From positions 10,788,001 to 10,852,000 of the forward strand of contig NC_067203.1 in the NCBI RefSeq assembly GCF_026262505.1: 64,000 nucleotides of DNA. The letters are read 5' to 3'. Below the pieces are notes generated by a model. It had not been told where the DNA came from and ran no database searches. It saw only the letters and a list, made by a program, of their open reading frames with translations. Numbering within the stretch: position 1 is the stretch's first letter; the number at the start of each line of letters is the position of its first letter. This document shows positions 1 to 11,285 of this stretch, piece by piece. Made by a program: the position numbers and the translations under genes. Source of the stretch: Trichomonas vaginalis G3. Taxonomy: Eukaryota > Parabasalia > Trichomonadida > Trichomonadidae.

Positions 1-2535
1 TGCCTCTGTCGAGATGTATGTGACAGGCAAAGTGCAATCACCTATCAATATTGCACTTTGCCTGTCAAAAGTTCTTCGCATCTCTTGAGGTGTGAGGAAG
101 TTTCTCGACAGAGGAAACTTTCATATCGAATGTTGCCTCTGTCGAGATGTATGTGACAGGCAAAGTGCAATCACCTATCAATATTGCACTTTGCCTGTCA
201 AAAGTTCTTCGCATCTCTTGAGGTGTGAGGAAGTTTCTCGACAGAGGAAACTTTCATATCGAATGTTGCCTCTGTCGAGATGTATGTGACAGGCAAAGTG
301 CAATCACCTATCAATATTGCACTTTGCCTGTCAAAAGTTCTTCGCATCTCTTGAGGTGTGAGGAAGTTTCTCGACAGAGGAAACTTTCATATCGAATGTT
401 GCCTCTGTCGAGATGTATGTGACAGGCAAAGTGCAATCACCTATCAATATTGCACTTTGCCTGTCAAAAGTTCTTCGCATCTCTTGAGGTGTGAGGAAGT
501 TTCTCGACAGAGGAAACTTTCATATCGAATGTTGCCTCTGTCGAGATGTATGTGACAGGCAAAGTGCAATCACCTATCAATATTGCACTTTGCCTGTCAA
601 AAGTTCTTCGCATCTCTTGAGGTGTGAGGAAGTTTCTCGACAGAGGAAACTTTCATATCGAATGTTGCCTCTGTCGAGATGTATGTGACAGGCAAAGTGC
701 AATCACCTATCAATATTGCACTTTGCCTGTCAAAAGTTCTTCGCATCTCTTGAGGTGTGAGGAAGTTTCTCGACAGAGGAAACTTTCATATCGAATGTTG
801 CCTCTGTCGAGATGTATGTGACAGGCAAAGTGCAATCACCTATCAATATTGCACTTTGCCTGTCAAAAGTTCTTCGCATCTCTTGAGGTGTGAGGAAGTT
901 TCTCGACAGAGGAAACTTTCATATCGAATGTTGCCTCTGTCGAGATGTATGTGACAGGCAAAGTGCAATCACCTATCAATATTGCACTTTGCCTGTCAAA
1001 AGTTCTTCGCATCTCTTGAGGTGTGAGGAAGTTTCTCGACAGAGGAAACTTTCATATCGAATGTTGCCTCTGTCGAGATGTATGTGACAGGCAAAGTGCA
1101 ATCACCTATCAATATTGCACTTTGCCTGTCAAAAGTTCTTCGCATCTCTTGAGGTGTGAGGAAGTTTCTCGACAGAGGAAACTTTCATATCGAATGTTGC
1201 CTCTGTCGAGATGTATGTGACAGGCAAAGTGCAATCACCTATCAATATTGCACTTTGCCTGTCAAAAGTTCTTCGCATCTCTTGAGGTGTGAGGAAGTTT
1301 CTCGACAGAGGAAACTTTCATATCGAATGTTGCCTCTGTCGAGATGTATGTGACAGGCAAAGTGCAATCACCTATCAATATTGCACTTTGCCTGTCAAAA
1401 GTTCTTCGCATCTCTTGAGGTGTGAGGAAGTTTCTCGACAGAGGAAACTTTCATATCGAATGTTGCCTCTGTCGAGATGTATGTGACAGGCAAAGTGCAA
1501 TCACCTATCAATATTGCACTTTGCCTGTCAAAAGTTCTTCGCATCTCTTGAGGTGTGAGGAAGTTTCTCGACAGAGGAAACTTTCATATCGAATGTTGCC
1601 TCTGTCGAGATGTATGTGACAGGCAAAGTGCAATCACCTATCAATATTGCACTTTGCCTGTCAAAAGTTCTTCGCATCTCTTGAGGTGTGAGGAAGTTTC
1701 TCGACAGAGGAAACTTTCATATCGAATGTTGCCTCTGTCGAGATGTATGTGACAGGCAAAGTGCAATCACCTATCAATATTGCACTTTGCCTGTCAAAAG
1801 TTCTTCGCATCTCTTGAGGTGTGAGGAAGTTTCTCGACAGAGGAAACTTTCATATCGAATGTTGCCTCTGTCGAGATGTATGTGACAGGCAAAGTGCAAT
1901 CACCTATCAATATTGCACTTTGCCTGTCAAAAGTTCTTCGCATCTCTTGAGGTGTGAGGAAGTTTCTCGACAGAGGAAACTTTCATATCGAATGTTGCCT
2001 CTGTCGAGATGTATGTGACAGGCAAAGTGCAATCACCTATCAATATTGCACTTTGCCTGTCAAAAGTTCTTCGCATCTCTTGAGGTGTGAGGAAGTTTCT
2101 CGACAGAGGAAACTTTCATATCGAATGTTGCCTCTGTCGAGATGTATGTGACAGGCAAAGTGCAATCACCTATCAATATTGCACTTTGCCTGTCAAAAGT
2201 TCTTCGCATCTCTTGAGGTGTGAGGAAGTTTCTCGACAGAGGAAACTTTCATATCGAATGTTGCCTCTGTCGAGATGTATGTGACAGGCAAAGTGCAATC
2301 ACCTATCAATATTGCACTTTGCCTGTCAAAAGTTCTTCGCATCTCTTGAGGTGTGAGGAAGTTTCTCGACAGAGGAAACTTTCATATCGAATGTTGCCTC
2401 TGTCGAGATGTATGTGACAGGCAAAGTGCAATCACCTATCAATATTGCACTTTGCCTGTCAAAAGTTCTTCGCATCTCTTGAGGTGTGAGGAAGTTTCTC
2501 GACAGAGGAAACTTTCATATCGAATGTTGCCTCTG
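1..2535. repeat. 133-bp satellite array, 19 units plus 8 bases
   Basis: The same 133-base unit recurs from base 1 with no difference that I can see between units, and the last full unit ends at 2527, followed by an 8-base stub. The array is cut by the window edge, so its real length is unknown. Each unit contains nested inverted repeats: an inner pair around CAAAGTGCAAT / ATTGCACTTTG, an intermediate GAGATG / CATCTC pair, and an outer CCTCTGTCGAGA / TCTCGACAGAGG pair. A 65-codon open frame recurs in every unit, but 133 is not a multiple of three and I do not read it as a gene. Identity between units implies recent homogenisation, or a collapsed or expanded assembly. Confidence 0.97.
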
Positions 2536-3214
2536 AACTAAACCGATTTCAAAATATAAAGGTTCTAAAAGAAATACTTTTTTTATTTTATATTGTTAAG
2601 TTTGCACACGAGAGGATCATGTAAACTTCAGAATTTAGAACCTTATTTTTAGGCATTATCTTGGCTACCTATTTAGGCTCGAAAAGCAAAAAATATCAAA
2701 AAATACAACTTGACTCCATTATGACCCTTTCATGGAGGTAGTTTTTCTCCGCTAGTATTTTCCCTTTGAATCTCTTTACAATTCGAAATCAAATTCAAAA
2801 CTCAGTAGAAGAAAGGAAGAATCGACTTACTACGGTTGTAATACGAATAAATACATATATTTAATTATTTTTATTTACATAATAATTGTTTGAAGCTCAT
2901 ATTCCATCAAATTTTTAAATAAAAACATTAAAATGTTGAAAATGTTCATATATTTTAATAGGGTTTTGGCACTTTATTGAGGAATTACTACATACATAGT
3001 CGAACTGAACTTGATATTTTGAAATTTAAATTATTTATCAAAATTAAAATTTAACTTGAAATTATAATTATTTATTCATATTTTGCATAATTCTAAGTAG
3101 ATTTTGTAAAAAATCAAGAAAGAAAAAATTTAACGTGCTTTATTTTTCTTTTTTATAATAATACATATTATTATATAATTAACATATTCATAATGTTTCA
3201 CCCTTTCAAAATAT

Positions 3215-3249
3215 ATCCTCCTCCTCTCAAATAAACGTACATACGGGTG
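3215..3249 (+). repeat. 35-bp direct repeat, copy 1
   Basis: This block (core TCAAATAAACGTACATACGG) is identical over 35 bases to 4984-5018, about 1.77 kb away in the same orientation. A match this long is unlikely by chance in AT-rich DNA, so it probably marks two copies or two ends of a mobile element. Confidence 0.85.
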
Positions 3250-4830
3250 GCCTCTTTTTTCAAAAAATTAAAATTTGAAATTTTGGGCTCAAATATTAGA
3301 GATTTTTTCAACCTTCAACGATATATGTTGTCTATATCAGACCTCCTTTCTTTTTGATACTTAACATTGTTCCTAAATCTTAGCCGTTAAGGCTGTTCTG
3401 AAAATATTTTTTTTTCGAAAAAAATTCAAAAAAAATTCTTAAAATTCAAAAATCCCTTAATTCCTGAGGATTTTGGAAAAAGTTTTTACATGAACATGTG
3501 TATATTATATGAAGTATATTGATAAGGTAAAAATATGGCATTCCAAACGGGAACCGCGGTTGGTTACCATGGATTTCGTCACCGGTCACATTTTAAAGAT
3601 TTTTAAAGCCTTATAAAAATATGCTTTGTAAATCATTTTTTGTAAATCGGCAAAAATTTGGTAATTTTCTTCAACTAATAAATCTGCGAATAGCATTTAT
3701 AATACAAGAACAATCTTTTAAAATGCGTTTGATTCATTTTTGTATAATTTCATATAGGCACATATATTCTTTCCGGGACTTTTCCGTGATTTTACCGTAA
3801 AATCATTAGTTTACACCAATTTTTCCGTATTTGAATAGTTTACTGCACTTTTTCCGTAAAATTGAGTTACGGGAATCCGCAAAATTTCCGGACCTCATTT
3901 TCATAGAATATAATAATAATATTTGATAAAAAGATATATTATTTATATTTTTGATTTTTGAATTACGGAAAAAGTGAATTGTTAACTTGATTTTTTTATA
4001 TGGTTAATTTTCAAATGATATTATGAAGATCTAAAATATTAAAAGTAAAAAATTGAATTACGGAAAAAGTGAGGTCAAAAGTGAAATAAATTTGCAGAAC
4101 AATTTTCATTGAAATAAGACATTGAGTATCACACTTTAGTGAATCAACATCTATAAGAATGAAGTGTTTTGAAGCTGAAATAATATTGAATAGAAATTAA
4201 TTTTTTCTGAAATTTTGAATGAAATTATGGGAAATAAAAAATTACTAAATATTGTATTCATACAAATATATTATTTTAAAGGAAAAATAGATGCTGATAG
4301 AAACGATGAAAAATTTTGAAAACTTTAACAATTAATTTATGTTCGTTAACCACAGAGCTTGCAATCCAAAGCTCACGTTAGACTACAAGAGTCATGAAGT
4401 CTCATACTAAGGGATATCCAACATATATTTTAATAATCTAATGTTTGTGACAAATATTCAACATAAAATTAAGTTTTCGTTTCGTTACAAGGCATTCATA
4501 CTTTGGAGATATCATATTTAATGTACAGAAAAGTTAATATTAAACAATACATGCTAAAGAATTAATAAATAAGATAATAAATAATTTATACGTAATTACT
4601 TTCATTTAATATGCTTTATGCTGTATAATATTGATTAAGAGGCATTAAAAGGTTCCATAGTCTGCTTTTATAGGCAAGATTTTTGATAAAAATTTAAAAT
4701 TTTGAAAAATGATGAGAAAAGGAAAAAAAGGTAATGAGAGCAAGAGGAGGGGAAAAAAAGAAAAAGAAAAGAAAGGGGGAAAATAAAAGAAAGAAGGACA
4801 TATAAAAATTTAGATGCGCATTCTTAATGC

Positions 4831-4858
4831 CGAGGCGGCTTGCCGCCGAGGCGCGATT
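4831..4858. other. GC-rich hairpin island
   Basis: GGCGGC and GCCGCC flank a TT loop, giving a strong GC-only stem within otherwise AT-rich DNA, framed by two GCCGAGGCG-like blocks. A purine-rich tract lies 30-90 bases upstream. The design (short GC hairpin beside a poly-purine tract) is similar in style to the outer ends of the palindromic element at 5.1 kb, so it may be the end of another element. The function is unknown. Confidence 0.5.
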
Positions 4859-4983
4859 TTTTTAGGCCTCTACGGTAACCCGGCAATGTTTTTTTAAATC
4901 TTGTACAGCCCTAGGTAAAAATCAATTTTATTGCATATTCATCGAGAAAATAAACTAACGAATCCCTCAAAATTGAGAGGGTA

Positions 4984-5018
4984 ATCCTCCTCCTCTCAAA
5001 TAAACGTACATACGGGTG
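4984..5018 (+). repeat. 35-bp direct repeat, copy 2
   Basis: This copy is identical to 3215-3249. Just before it, TTGAGAGG faces CCTCTCAA, so the copy begins inside a small hairpin that the first copy lacks. It lies 50 bases left of the palindromic element. Confidence 0.85.
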
Positions 5019-5067
5019 CACCCTTAAATAATATATTATTTTTTAGTCATAAGAATAAAAATATAGT

Positions 5068-5071
5068 AGTT
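5068..5071. other. possible target-site duplication, left copy (AGTT)
   Basis: AGTT (TAGTT if one flanking T is counted) precedes the A run at the left end and is matched by AGTT after the T run at 29660-29663. It is short, so chance agreement is possible. Canonical Polintons make 6-bp duplications, which this does not clearly reach. Confidence 0.35.
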
Positions 5072-5103
5072 AAAAAAAAAAAAAAAAAAAAAAAAAGGTA
5101 GTG

Positions 5104-5134
5104 GGGCCTCCAGGCACTTCGTGCCCTCTAGCCC
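5104..5134. other. terminal hairpin, left outer end
   Basis: GGGC and GCCC enclose a five-base bulge on each side and an inner GGCAC-TTC-GTGCC stem-loop. The same structure stands at 29601-29631 in mirror image. It sits seven bases inside the poly(A) end of the element and is the most GC-rich part of the termini. Confidence 0.7.
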
Positions 5135-5363
5135 TGAAGATGTTTAGTATAACTTTGTCCGGACAAGTAAGGGTCTATCGTCGCTACAGGAAAAGTTACA
5201 GGCGTTCCAAGGAAGTAAACTTTGAGAAGCCTTTTTCCCCTTATAGAATGAGATAGGACGGTTATTTTACAAAACTGACAACACTTTGACCGAGTAGTTT
5301 TTTGTGCTGAACAAAAAGTGTCATATAAACATCTGTCAAAAACCGTTTTTAACTTCACTTAAA

Positions 5364-6860
5364 ATGCCACGTAAGCTACGTAAGAATATACGTAAGAGGA
5401 AGAGAGCATTGAAACATCCAATAGTAAAACTGACACCACAACAACAGTTGCAACAACAAATGATGAATGACCCCACTATGTTGCAACAAATGTCAAGCAA
5501 CCCTATGCTTTTAAACCGAGTTATTGGTGCACAGAGTGGAGGTTTAAGAGCGGCACTTTTAGCGAAAATGGCAGGCTATGGTGGAGCTGCAGACGGAACA
5601 GCTTATAACCCTCAAAGTCAAATGAATTTGAGTTCACTCAAAAATCAAATAACAGATGTCAAAAAGTCAAACATAGACATACAGAAACAAATAAGTGAAA
5701 ACGAAAAGAACTAGAATATGACAGACACACAAAGAAACTAAATGAGTTAAACGTAGAGAAAAAGAAGAAAGAAAGAACAACTGAAAGAACTAAGTACAGA
5801 GGAATATGCGAAAAAGTGTCAGAAAAAGCAGCAGAAGTAGCAAAAAATGGAACAAGATGTTATAAATTTGAAAACCATACTACTCAATATAAGTACTGAA
5901 AGATGAAGAGATAAAACAAAAAGCCATGAAGACATATATGGATAGCGATGAGTATAAAAAAGAAGTTGAAGCAAATGTAAAGGCAGAAAAACTTTTACAG
6001 TTGCAAAACCAAACCGTACAGTATGAAAACTTAGCACAAGAAAGTAAAAATAACGACGCAGCCATGCAAAAGGCAATGAAAAGCGCAGAATATATAAAAG
6101 CTAACAATGACTGGTTAGATGCCCAAGCCAACGCTAAAGCAGCCCAGCTTATAGGGTCAATAAGGACAAAAATACAAGCGGATGAAGACAGTTCAAATGA
6201 AGCTTTAACAAATGCTGACTTTAAGAACGCCTTCGAAGCTCTTCATAGTAAGGTGAAACAAGTGAACGACTTCTCATCTGGAAAGAAACTGAAGTCTGAA
6301 GGTTTCGACAAAAGAGTTAAAAGAAGTAGCACAAAATATGACGAAAATAACAGATGCAGCAACGAGACAGGCAGTTCAAAGTGCCTATGACCCGTTAGAG
6401 CAACTGTTGTGGAAAGTCAAGAAAAAGAGTTACAACAGACCAAAACAGACCTAGTAAATGCTTTCTTTAAGAACGAGAAAAGTCAGGTAGGACATTATGC
6501 TGCAGATGGAACATATGTGCCAGCTGGTGGAACTTATATACAGCTGGTGGAACTTATATACTAGCTAGTGGAACTTATATACCACCAAACCCTCCAAGAG
6601 AAGCACCTGCACCAGGACTACCTAAAACATTTACATCGTCACATGGACACAGACACAGGCATGCACCAAAACCAACACAACAACCAACACAACAACCAAC
6701 AGTTCAAACACTGCACCACAACCAACAGTTCAAAACCCTGCACAACAACCACCTCACAAACCAGCACAGCAACCAACAGTTCAAAACCCTGCACAACAAC
6801 AACCACAAACAGAGCAAGGACATAAAAGAAGTAGAGAACAAGGAAACCAAGATTTCTTAA
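5364..6860 (+). pseudogene. coiled-coil, P/Q-rich structural-type protein of the element (left arm, broken)
   Basis: This is the outermost gene of the left arm. Its product begins with a very basic R/K-rich segment, continues with a Q-rich stretch and long K/E/Q coiled coils, and ends in GTYIPAG-type repeats followed by a P/Q-rich tail. That is a plausible internal or minor virion protein, but I recognise no named family. The left copy is broken in several places; the mirror copy at 27875-29371 looks whole. Confidence 0.6.
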
Positions 6861-6861
6861 A

Positions 6862-8725
6862 ATGCTTAAAGAAGACTATGGTTACCCAGATACTCTTGAC
6901 TTTAGTGACAGATATAAAGAAGCTATTAGAAAGTTCAAGGAAGGAAATACTGACCCGAACCTATTTAGCTTTATGGTTCAGCACCAAATGGGATATAATT
7001 CAAACCTGGAAAATACAAGCTCGCTAAGGGATATGATTTAATAGCAATCATCCAAATGACATGAACGAATTTACTCCGAGATATTTGGTGTCAGAGATAA
7101 ATGATGATTCACTATCTTCATGAAACGCGTAAAAAATAGAGACGGAACGAAAGAACAAAGGCTTATGAATGCGGATGACTTAAATAGGGAACTTGTTGAA
7201 AACGGTCTCGGAATATATGAAATGCCAGCAGATGAGGTACAAGAAACTCCACAGGAAGAAGTTCAGATACAACCAGACATGGAAGAAATAGTTCAGCAAC
7301 AACAGCTAGAAGAGCCTGAAGGAAACGAACAAGTCCCTCCTTTGGAAACTAACTTCACAGAACTAGATGAAGATTTGGAACAGCCGAAAAATCTTGACCC
7401 TCAACAAGAGTATGAGGTGAATATGGAATCTTTCCAAGAGTCTAAAAAAAAATTCGGCTGACATGGTAGAAGAATATCGAAAAATGTTTGCCGACATAAA
7501 AAGACTCCAACATCAGATGAAAATATTCAGCATAGAATGGAAGTACTGAAAGAAAATGTACACAAATACAACAATCTTTTTTACTTACGACCATATAACG
7601 TTCAATCTTTGGCTGAACTCGGTGAAAATAAAAGGTTAAATTTCAACAAAACATATAGAAATGAAACATGTTTAAAGTTCATTCAGAACCTAACCAATAT
7701 GGAAACAAACCTACTTTTGTTTCTGCAGACTATGGAACTACAATGAGATGGGGTCATAAAGCTAACCCGGATAGGTGGTTCATAAACTTACAACCTCAAT
7801 TCCAAGAAGTTGTAGACGCAATGGAAGTCAATGGTGAACCAGATTTAGCTGGTATTTTCAGCGCGGCTTTAATGCCATTGAAAGATATTGAAAGATGCAG
7901 ATATTTTGAACCAGTATGAAATGAACATGGCTGATGGAAATATAACACCTGACGTTCTAGAACATTTATCTCAAAGAACTACACAGAACCATAAAGATGG
8001 TATATTTGGTGAAGAGTTTAGAAAGAAAGTTTAGGGAGACAGAAGGAGAAACCTATTGTACATGACCTTGCAAACGAAAGTTTACAAAATGTCATAAAAA
8101 CTTACTTTGCAGACAATGAACCGAGAAGGGATGAATATTTAAGAAAACTCAAATGGACAGTACAAATGAAATGTTAGTATTGAAAAACATGTTCCTTGAC
8201 AAAATAAAACCAACTACAGAAATAAATGACGCAAGACTGAAACATTGGGTAAAAGCTTTCCCATTCACAAAAGATATTGTTGGTAACATGGAAAGAAAAC
8301 CAGAATGGCTACAAAAACATATATTTGGAAACGAGCTTATTCCATATGGACAAGCTCTGTTTGAAGAGCTTGAACCGGAAACTCAGGAAAGAGTCATGCA
8401 AACAATACGCGAAGACTCAAATACAAACTATGACAAAATCTTTCTAGGATATAGGTTACCTGAGATGGGCGACCAGAGCCCAAAGGCAAAAAGGACATGG
8501 GAAATTTACAACATACTAGGTGAACATGAGGCAAAGATGCAACAACTTGAAGCAGAGGGCAAGTTACCAAAAGCGACACCAAAGAAGAAGAGAAGAGTAG
8601 AACAAAGTGAAAGTAGTGAAGATGCAACTAGTGAAAGTAGTGGCAATGAAGGAAAAAGAAGAGTTAAAAACTCAGTCAGGAAGAAAGTAAAGCTTGGTCC
8701 GAGTGGGTTCTATTATGACACATAA
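6862..8725 (+). pseudogene. unknown element protein with acidic middle and basic tail (left arm, broken)
   Basis: The gene follows the coiled-coil gene within two bases and precedes the capsid gene by about 30 bases, so the three read as one cluster. The product has an E/Q/P-rich acidic region in its first third and ends in a K/R/S-rich tail resembling a nuclear localisation or DNA-binding segment. Its position beside the capsid gene suggests a morphogenesis role, but this is inference. The left copy is broken in several places; the mirror copy at 26004-27872 looks whole. Confidence 0.55.
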
Positions 8726-8757
8726 ATCCAACTATTCTATATTTTTACCCATATGAA

Positions 8758-10368
8758 ATGTACGCCGCTCAGAATATAACGCCAACAGTTTTGGATGCCA
8801 TGAACGGAAATGTTTCCGAATGGTATAACGAATGCGACAATGCCATTAGAAGGTCAGAAATAGTTCCTGGAACTTACGAATATACAACTGCTGTTTCTTA
8901 TGGAAATGTAGGTGAGTTTGGAGAAGGTTCTTCAACAACAGTAGATATTGCTTGCGACAGGTTTCATATAATTTCTATTGACAACTCATTCTTATACGTG
9001 GAACAAGACATTGAAATAAAACCTTCTGCCAAGTTGTCTGACAAGAAAGGTTGCAATGGAATTTTCTATGTCGGATACCAATATGCTCCAGAAGTTTTCA
9101 TGGGATATAAGATATATTCTAACTCTGACTTAGTTCAAACAGTAACATGGGCAAACTATGAATGGTTCGCTTTGAGAAACTCAGTACAACCACAAGCTAG
9201 AGAACAAACAGACCAATATGCAACTATTGAGAAAATAAGAAGACTTGACCCTAACGTTCCAGGAGTTTATGTTAACCTTTCTGGTTCAGATGGAAATGCT
9301 GTCACTAAAGTAAAACTGAAACTTAGAGTTCCTTTGTCATCTTTCCTCATCTTCAGGTTTTTAAGATACTTGCCAAACTGGGCAGGAAAAATTTCTATTG
9401 AACTTACTCCAAGCAAAAATAACTTAGTCATTGCACCAACGCAAGACCCATTCACTCTTACAGACGTAAAGGGAGCAAATCAAACGTCATTCGCCGAATT
9501 TTGCAAAGACAAAGTTGACTTAGACTTTGGTTTCTCAAACCTCAACACTGAAGTAAAGTATTATTTCAATGCTGCTGGAACTGCTTGGGACCCAGTTAGG
9601 TTTACATGCGAACAGTTTGAATGCAAGAGAATAGAAAGCAGACTTGCAGTCTATATGTTGGACCCAGATATTTCAAATGCTTTAGCTGCCAAATATATTG
9701 CAGTTCCACTTATGTTCCCTATACACCAAATATCTGTCAAAGACTTTGCAGGTGAAGTTGGAAACCAAAATCCAGGAACCGCAGGTGCAAGAACAGATAT
9801 TGCTTTAACAACTGCAATGAAACACGCAGATACTATGTTTGTACTGTTCAGACGAACTATAAATGACTATTCTTGTTTCTACAACCCCGGTATTAAATAT
9901 CATATAAACATAGATGGCAAATATTATCCAAGAGAAGAATATTCTACAGTTGAGGATATGAGGTCATACAACTTGACATTAGATGCTATGAACTTTAACA
10001 ACAACTTCACAACAACCATTAACCCTGAAATGCAAAGTTCTATTATGCCATATGTGAAAGTATGGACCCATACAGGAAGTCAAAAAACTCAATATACAAA
10101 TGGAGACCGTTCAAACTTTTGGCTTGGCATTCCATTTGCTGACTCAGAAGACTTTATGGGTGGTATTTCAACTGTTGGTACTGTACAAATACAATATACT
10201 GGTGACAGAGACGGTCCATATGAACTGAGAGCAAAGAAGTTTACAAAACCAATAGCACTTTTCACGGAAGATGCTCTTTTGAAGATTCGTTCGATGAAAC
10301 CTGCTGGGGCTCCTCAGATTGGCATAACGACAGCTTCCATCGAGCAGATTTTGGCAGCAGGTCAGTAA
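8758..10368 (+). CDS. probable major capsid protein of the element (left arm, looks whole)
   Basis: This 536-residue protein is the best candidate for the double jelly-roll major capsid protein. It has the right length, is beta-rich, carries a central SSFLIFRFLRYLPNW segment and lies near a packaging ATPase gene in the same element. The assignment rests on length, composition and context rather than on a diagnostic motif. Its last 107 bases are overlapped by an opposite-strand gene (10262-10681). The mirror copy at 24363-25971 is broken. Confidence 0.55.
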   Translation: MYAAQNITPTVLDAMNGNVSEWYNECDNAIRRSEIVPGTYEYTTAVSYGNVGEFGEGSSTTVDIACDRFHIISIDNSFLYVEQDIEIKPSAKLSDKKGCNGIFYVGYQYAPEVFMGYKIYSNSDLVQTVTWANYEWFALRNSVQPQAREQTDQYATIEKIRRLDPNVPGVYVNLSGSDGNAVTKVKLKLRVPLSSFLIFRFLRYLPNWAGKISIELTPSKNNLVIAPTQDPFTLTDVKGANQTSFAEFCKDKVDLDFGFSNLNTEVKYYFNAAGTAWDPVRFTCEQFECKRIESRLAVYMLDPDISNALAAKYIAVPLMFPIHQISVKDFAGEVGNQNPGTAGARTDIALTTAMKHADTMFVLFRRTINDYSCFYNPGIKYHINIDGKYYPREEYSTVEDMRSYNLTLDAMNFNNNFTTTINPEMQSSIMPYVKVWTHTGSQKTQYTNGDRSNFWLGIPFADSEDFMGGISTVGTVQIQYTGDRDGPYELRAKKFTKPIALFTEDALLKIRSMKPAGAPQIGITTASIEQILAAGQ

Positions 10369-10681
10369 GTTGTTCTTGAACTGACTTCTCTCCATCGTAA
10401 ATAGTTATGACACCAGTTTTGACATAAAATTGTATTATAAACTTACCTTTAGAAATATCTGTAAGTTTTGTTGTTATATTTTTGTCTGCTTCAAGAACTT
10501 TCACCATTTCAGTTATACCAACTTTCTTTGCTTTATGAAAATATTTTGGTTCAGCAAAGACTGCTATTCTATAACATTTACCATTGTTTGTATAAAGAAC
10601 TATTCTGTCAATGTATTTGTATTGTTTGTGTGTGTAAACTTTGTTCTGCTTCAATTCGAAGAGATACTCAAATACGTCCAT
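10262..10681 (-). CDS. unknown 139-aa element protein overlapping the capsid 3' end (left arm)
   Basis: This is a small protein of 139 residues starting MDVFEYLFELKQNK, with alternating charged and hydrophobic residues that suggest a small alpha/beta fold. Its last 107 bases are antisense to the end of the capsid gene. The next gene starts 18 bases beyond its start codon on the other strand, so the two share a divergent promoter region. The same arrangement is kept in the right arm. I recognise no family. Confidence 0.6.
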   Translation of the reverse strand: MDVFEYLFELKQNKVYTHKQYKYIDRIVLYTNNGKCYRIAVFAEPKYFHKAKKVGITEMVKVLEADKNITTKLTDISKGKFIIQFYVKTGVITIYDGEKSVQEQLTDLLPKSARWKLSLCQSEEPQQVSSNESSKEHLP

Positions 10682-10699
10682 CTTTTTATTCTAAGTAAA

Positions 10700-11281
10700 A
10701 TGTCATTTCCGAAAAATAGAAGCGTGAATGTTTCAAAAGGTTTAATGGCGGTGGCAGATGTGAAGTTAAATTCACCAACTCAAACAAACAGTCAAAGTGT
10801 TATTGTCAATGTCAAAGAAAGAGATGTTGAAGTGGGGAAACCATACGAGGACGAAGATGGTATAACAATTGTTCCTGTAAAAGAACAACCAACATATCCT
10901 GAAGTTAGCAGAGACTTAAGTTCTGTTGCAGATATTCGAAACGACTACCAACAACTTAAAGACAAACTTCAAACTCAGGAGAAGATTTGTCAAGCTTTAG
11001 GTATAATGTTAAACTTGGTCGAACACAACCCTGTAAAAGTGAACTCATATGTCATTGCACCTCATGAAGTTTTGAAAGAACTATTGAAACTTTTGACAGA
11101 GGCAGACGATATAAACATCAAAGAAATAGAACCCGACGTTAGTTGCTGTGGTGTTTCATATAATGTCATTGACAAGATATACGTTATGAAAGGAGGTGAA
11201 ACGTTGAACTTAAAATATAGTTTCCCAGACGTTATAAAAATATTTGACGACCACAACATTTCATTAAAATTTATTTGCTAA
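10700..11281 (+). CDS. unknown 193-aa element protein (left arm, looks whole)
   Basis: The start MSFPKNRSVNVSKG is chosen because the frame upstream of it is antisense to the previous gene and of improbable composition. The middle of the protein has a predicted short coiled coil (QQLKDKLQTQEK). The next gene follows after four bases, so this is probably co-expressed with it. It is possibly a minor virion protein, but no family is recognised. Confidence 0.6.
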   Translation: MSFPKNRSVNVSKGLMAVADVKLNSPTQTNSQSVIVNVKERDVEVGKPYEDEDGITIVPVKEQPTYPEVSRDLSSVADIRNDYQQLKDKLQTQEKICQALGIMLNLVEHNPVKVNSYVIAPHEVLKELLKLLTEADDINIKEIEPDVSCCGVSYNVIDKIYVMKGGETLNLKYSFPDVIKIFDDHNISLKFIC

Positions 11282-11285
11282 GTAA

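Larger units (their letters stand above)
2536..5071. other. AT-rich gene-free stretch between satellite and palindromic element
   Basis: No frame longer than background is present. The stretch contains homopolymer-rich AT DNA, a scattered short motif of the form TTACGGAAAAAGT in both orientations (near 3848, 3960 and 4056), a purine-rich run near 4735-4800, a GC-rich hairpin near 4831-4857 and two copies of a 35-base repeat. The motifs suggest remnants of one or more mobile elements, but I cannot name a family. Confidence 0.6.

Noticed and set aside
1-2535. CRISPR array
   Set aside because: Units are contiguous and identical with no variable spacers, in a eukaryotic context.
92-2541. 65-codon open frame in every satellite unit
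   Set aside because: The unit length (133) is not a multiple of three, composition is unprotein-like, and the frame simply recurs with the repeat.
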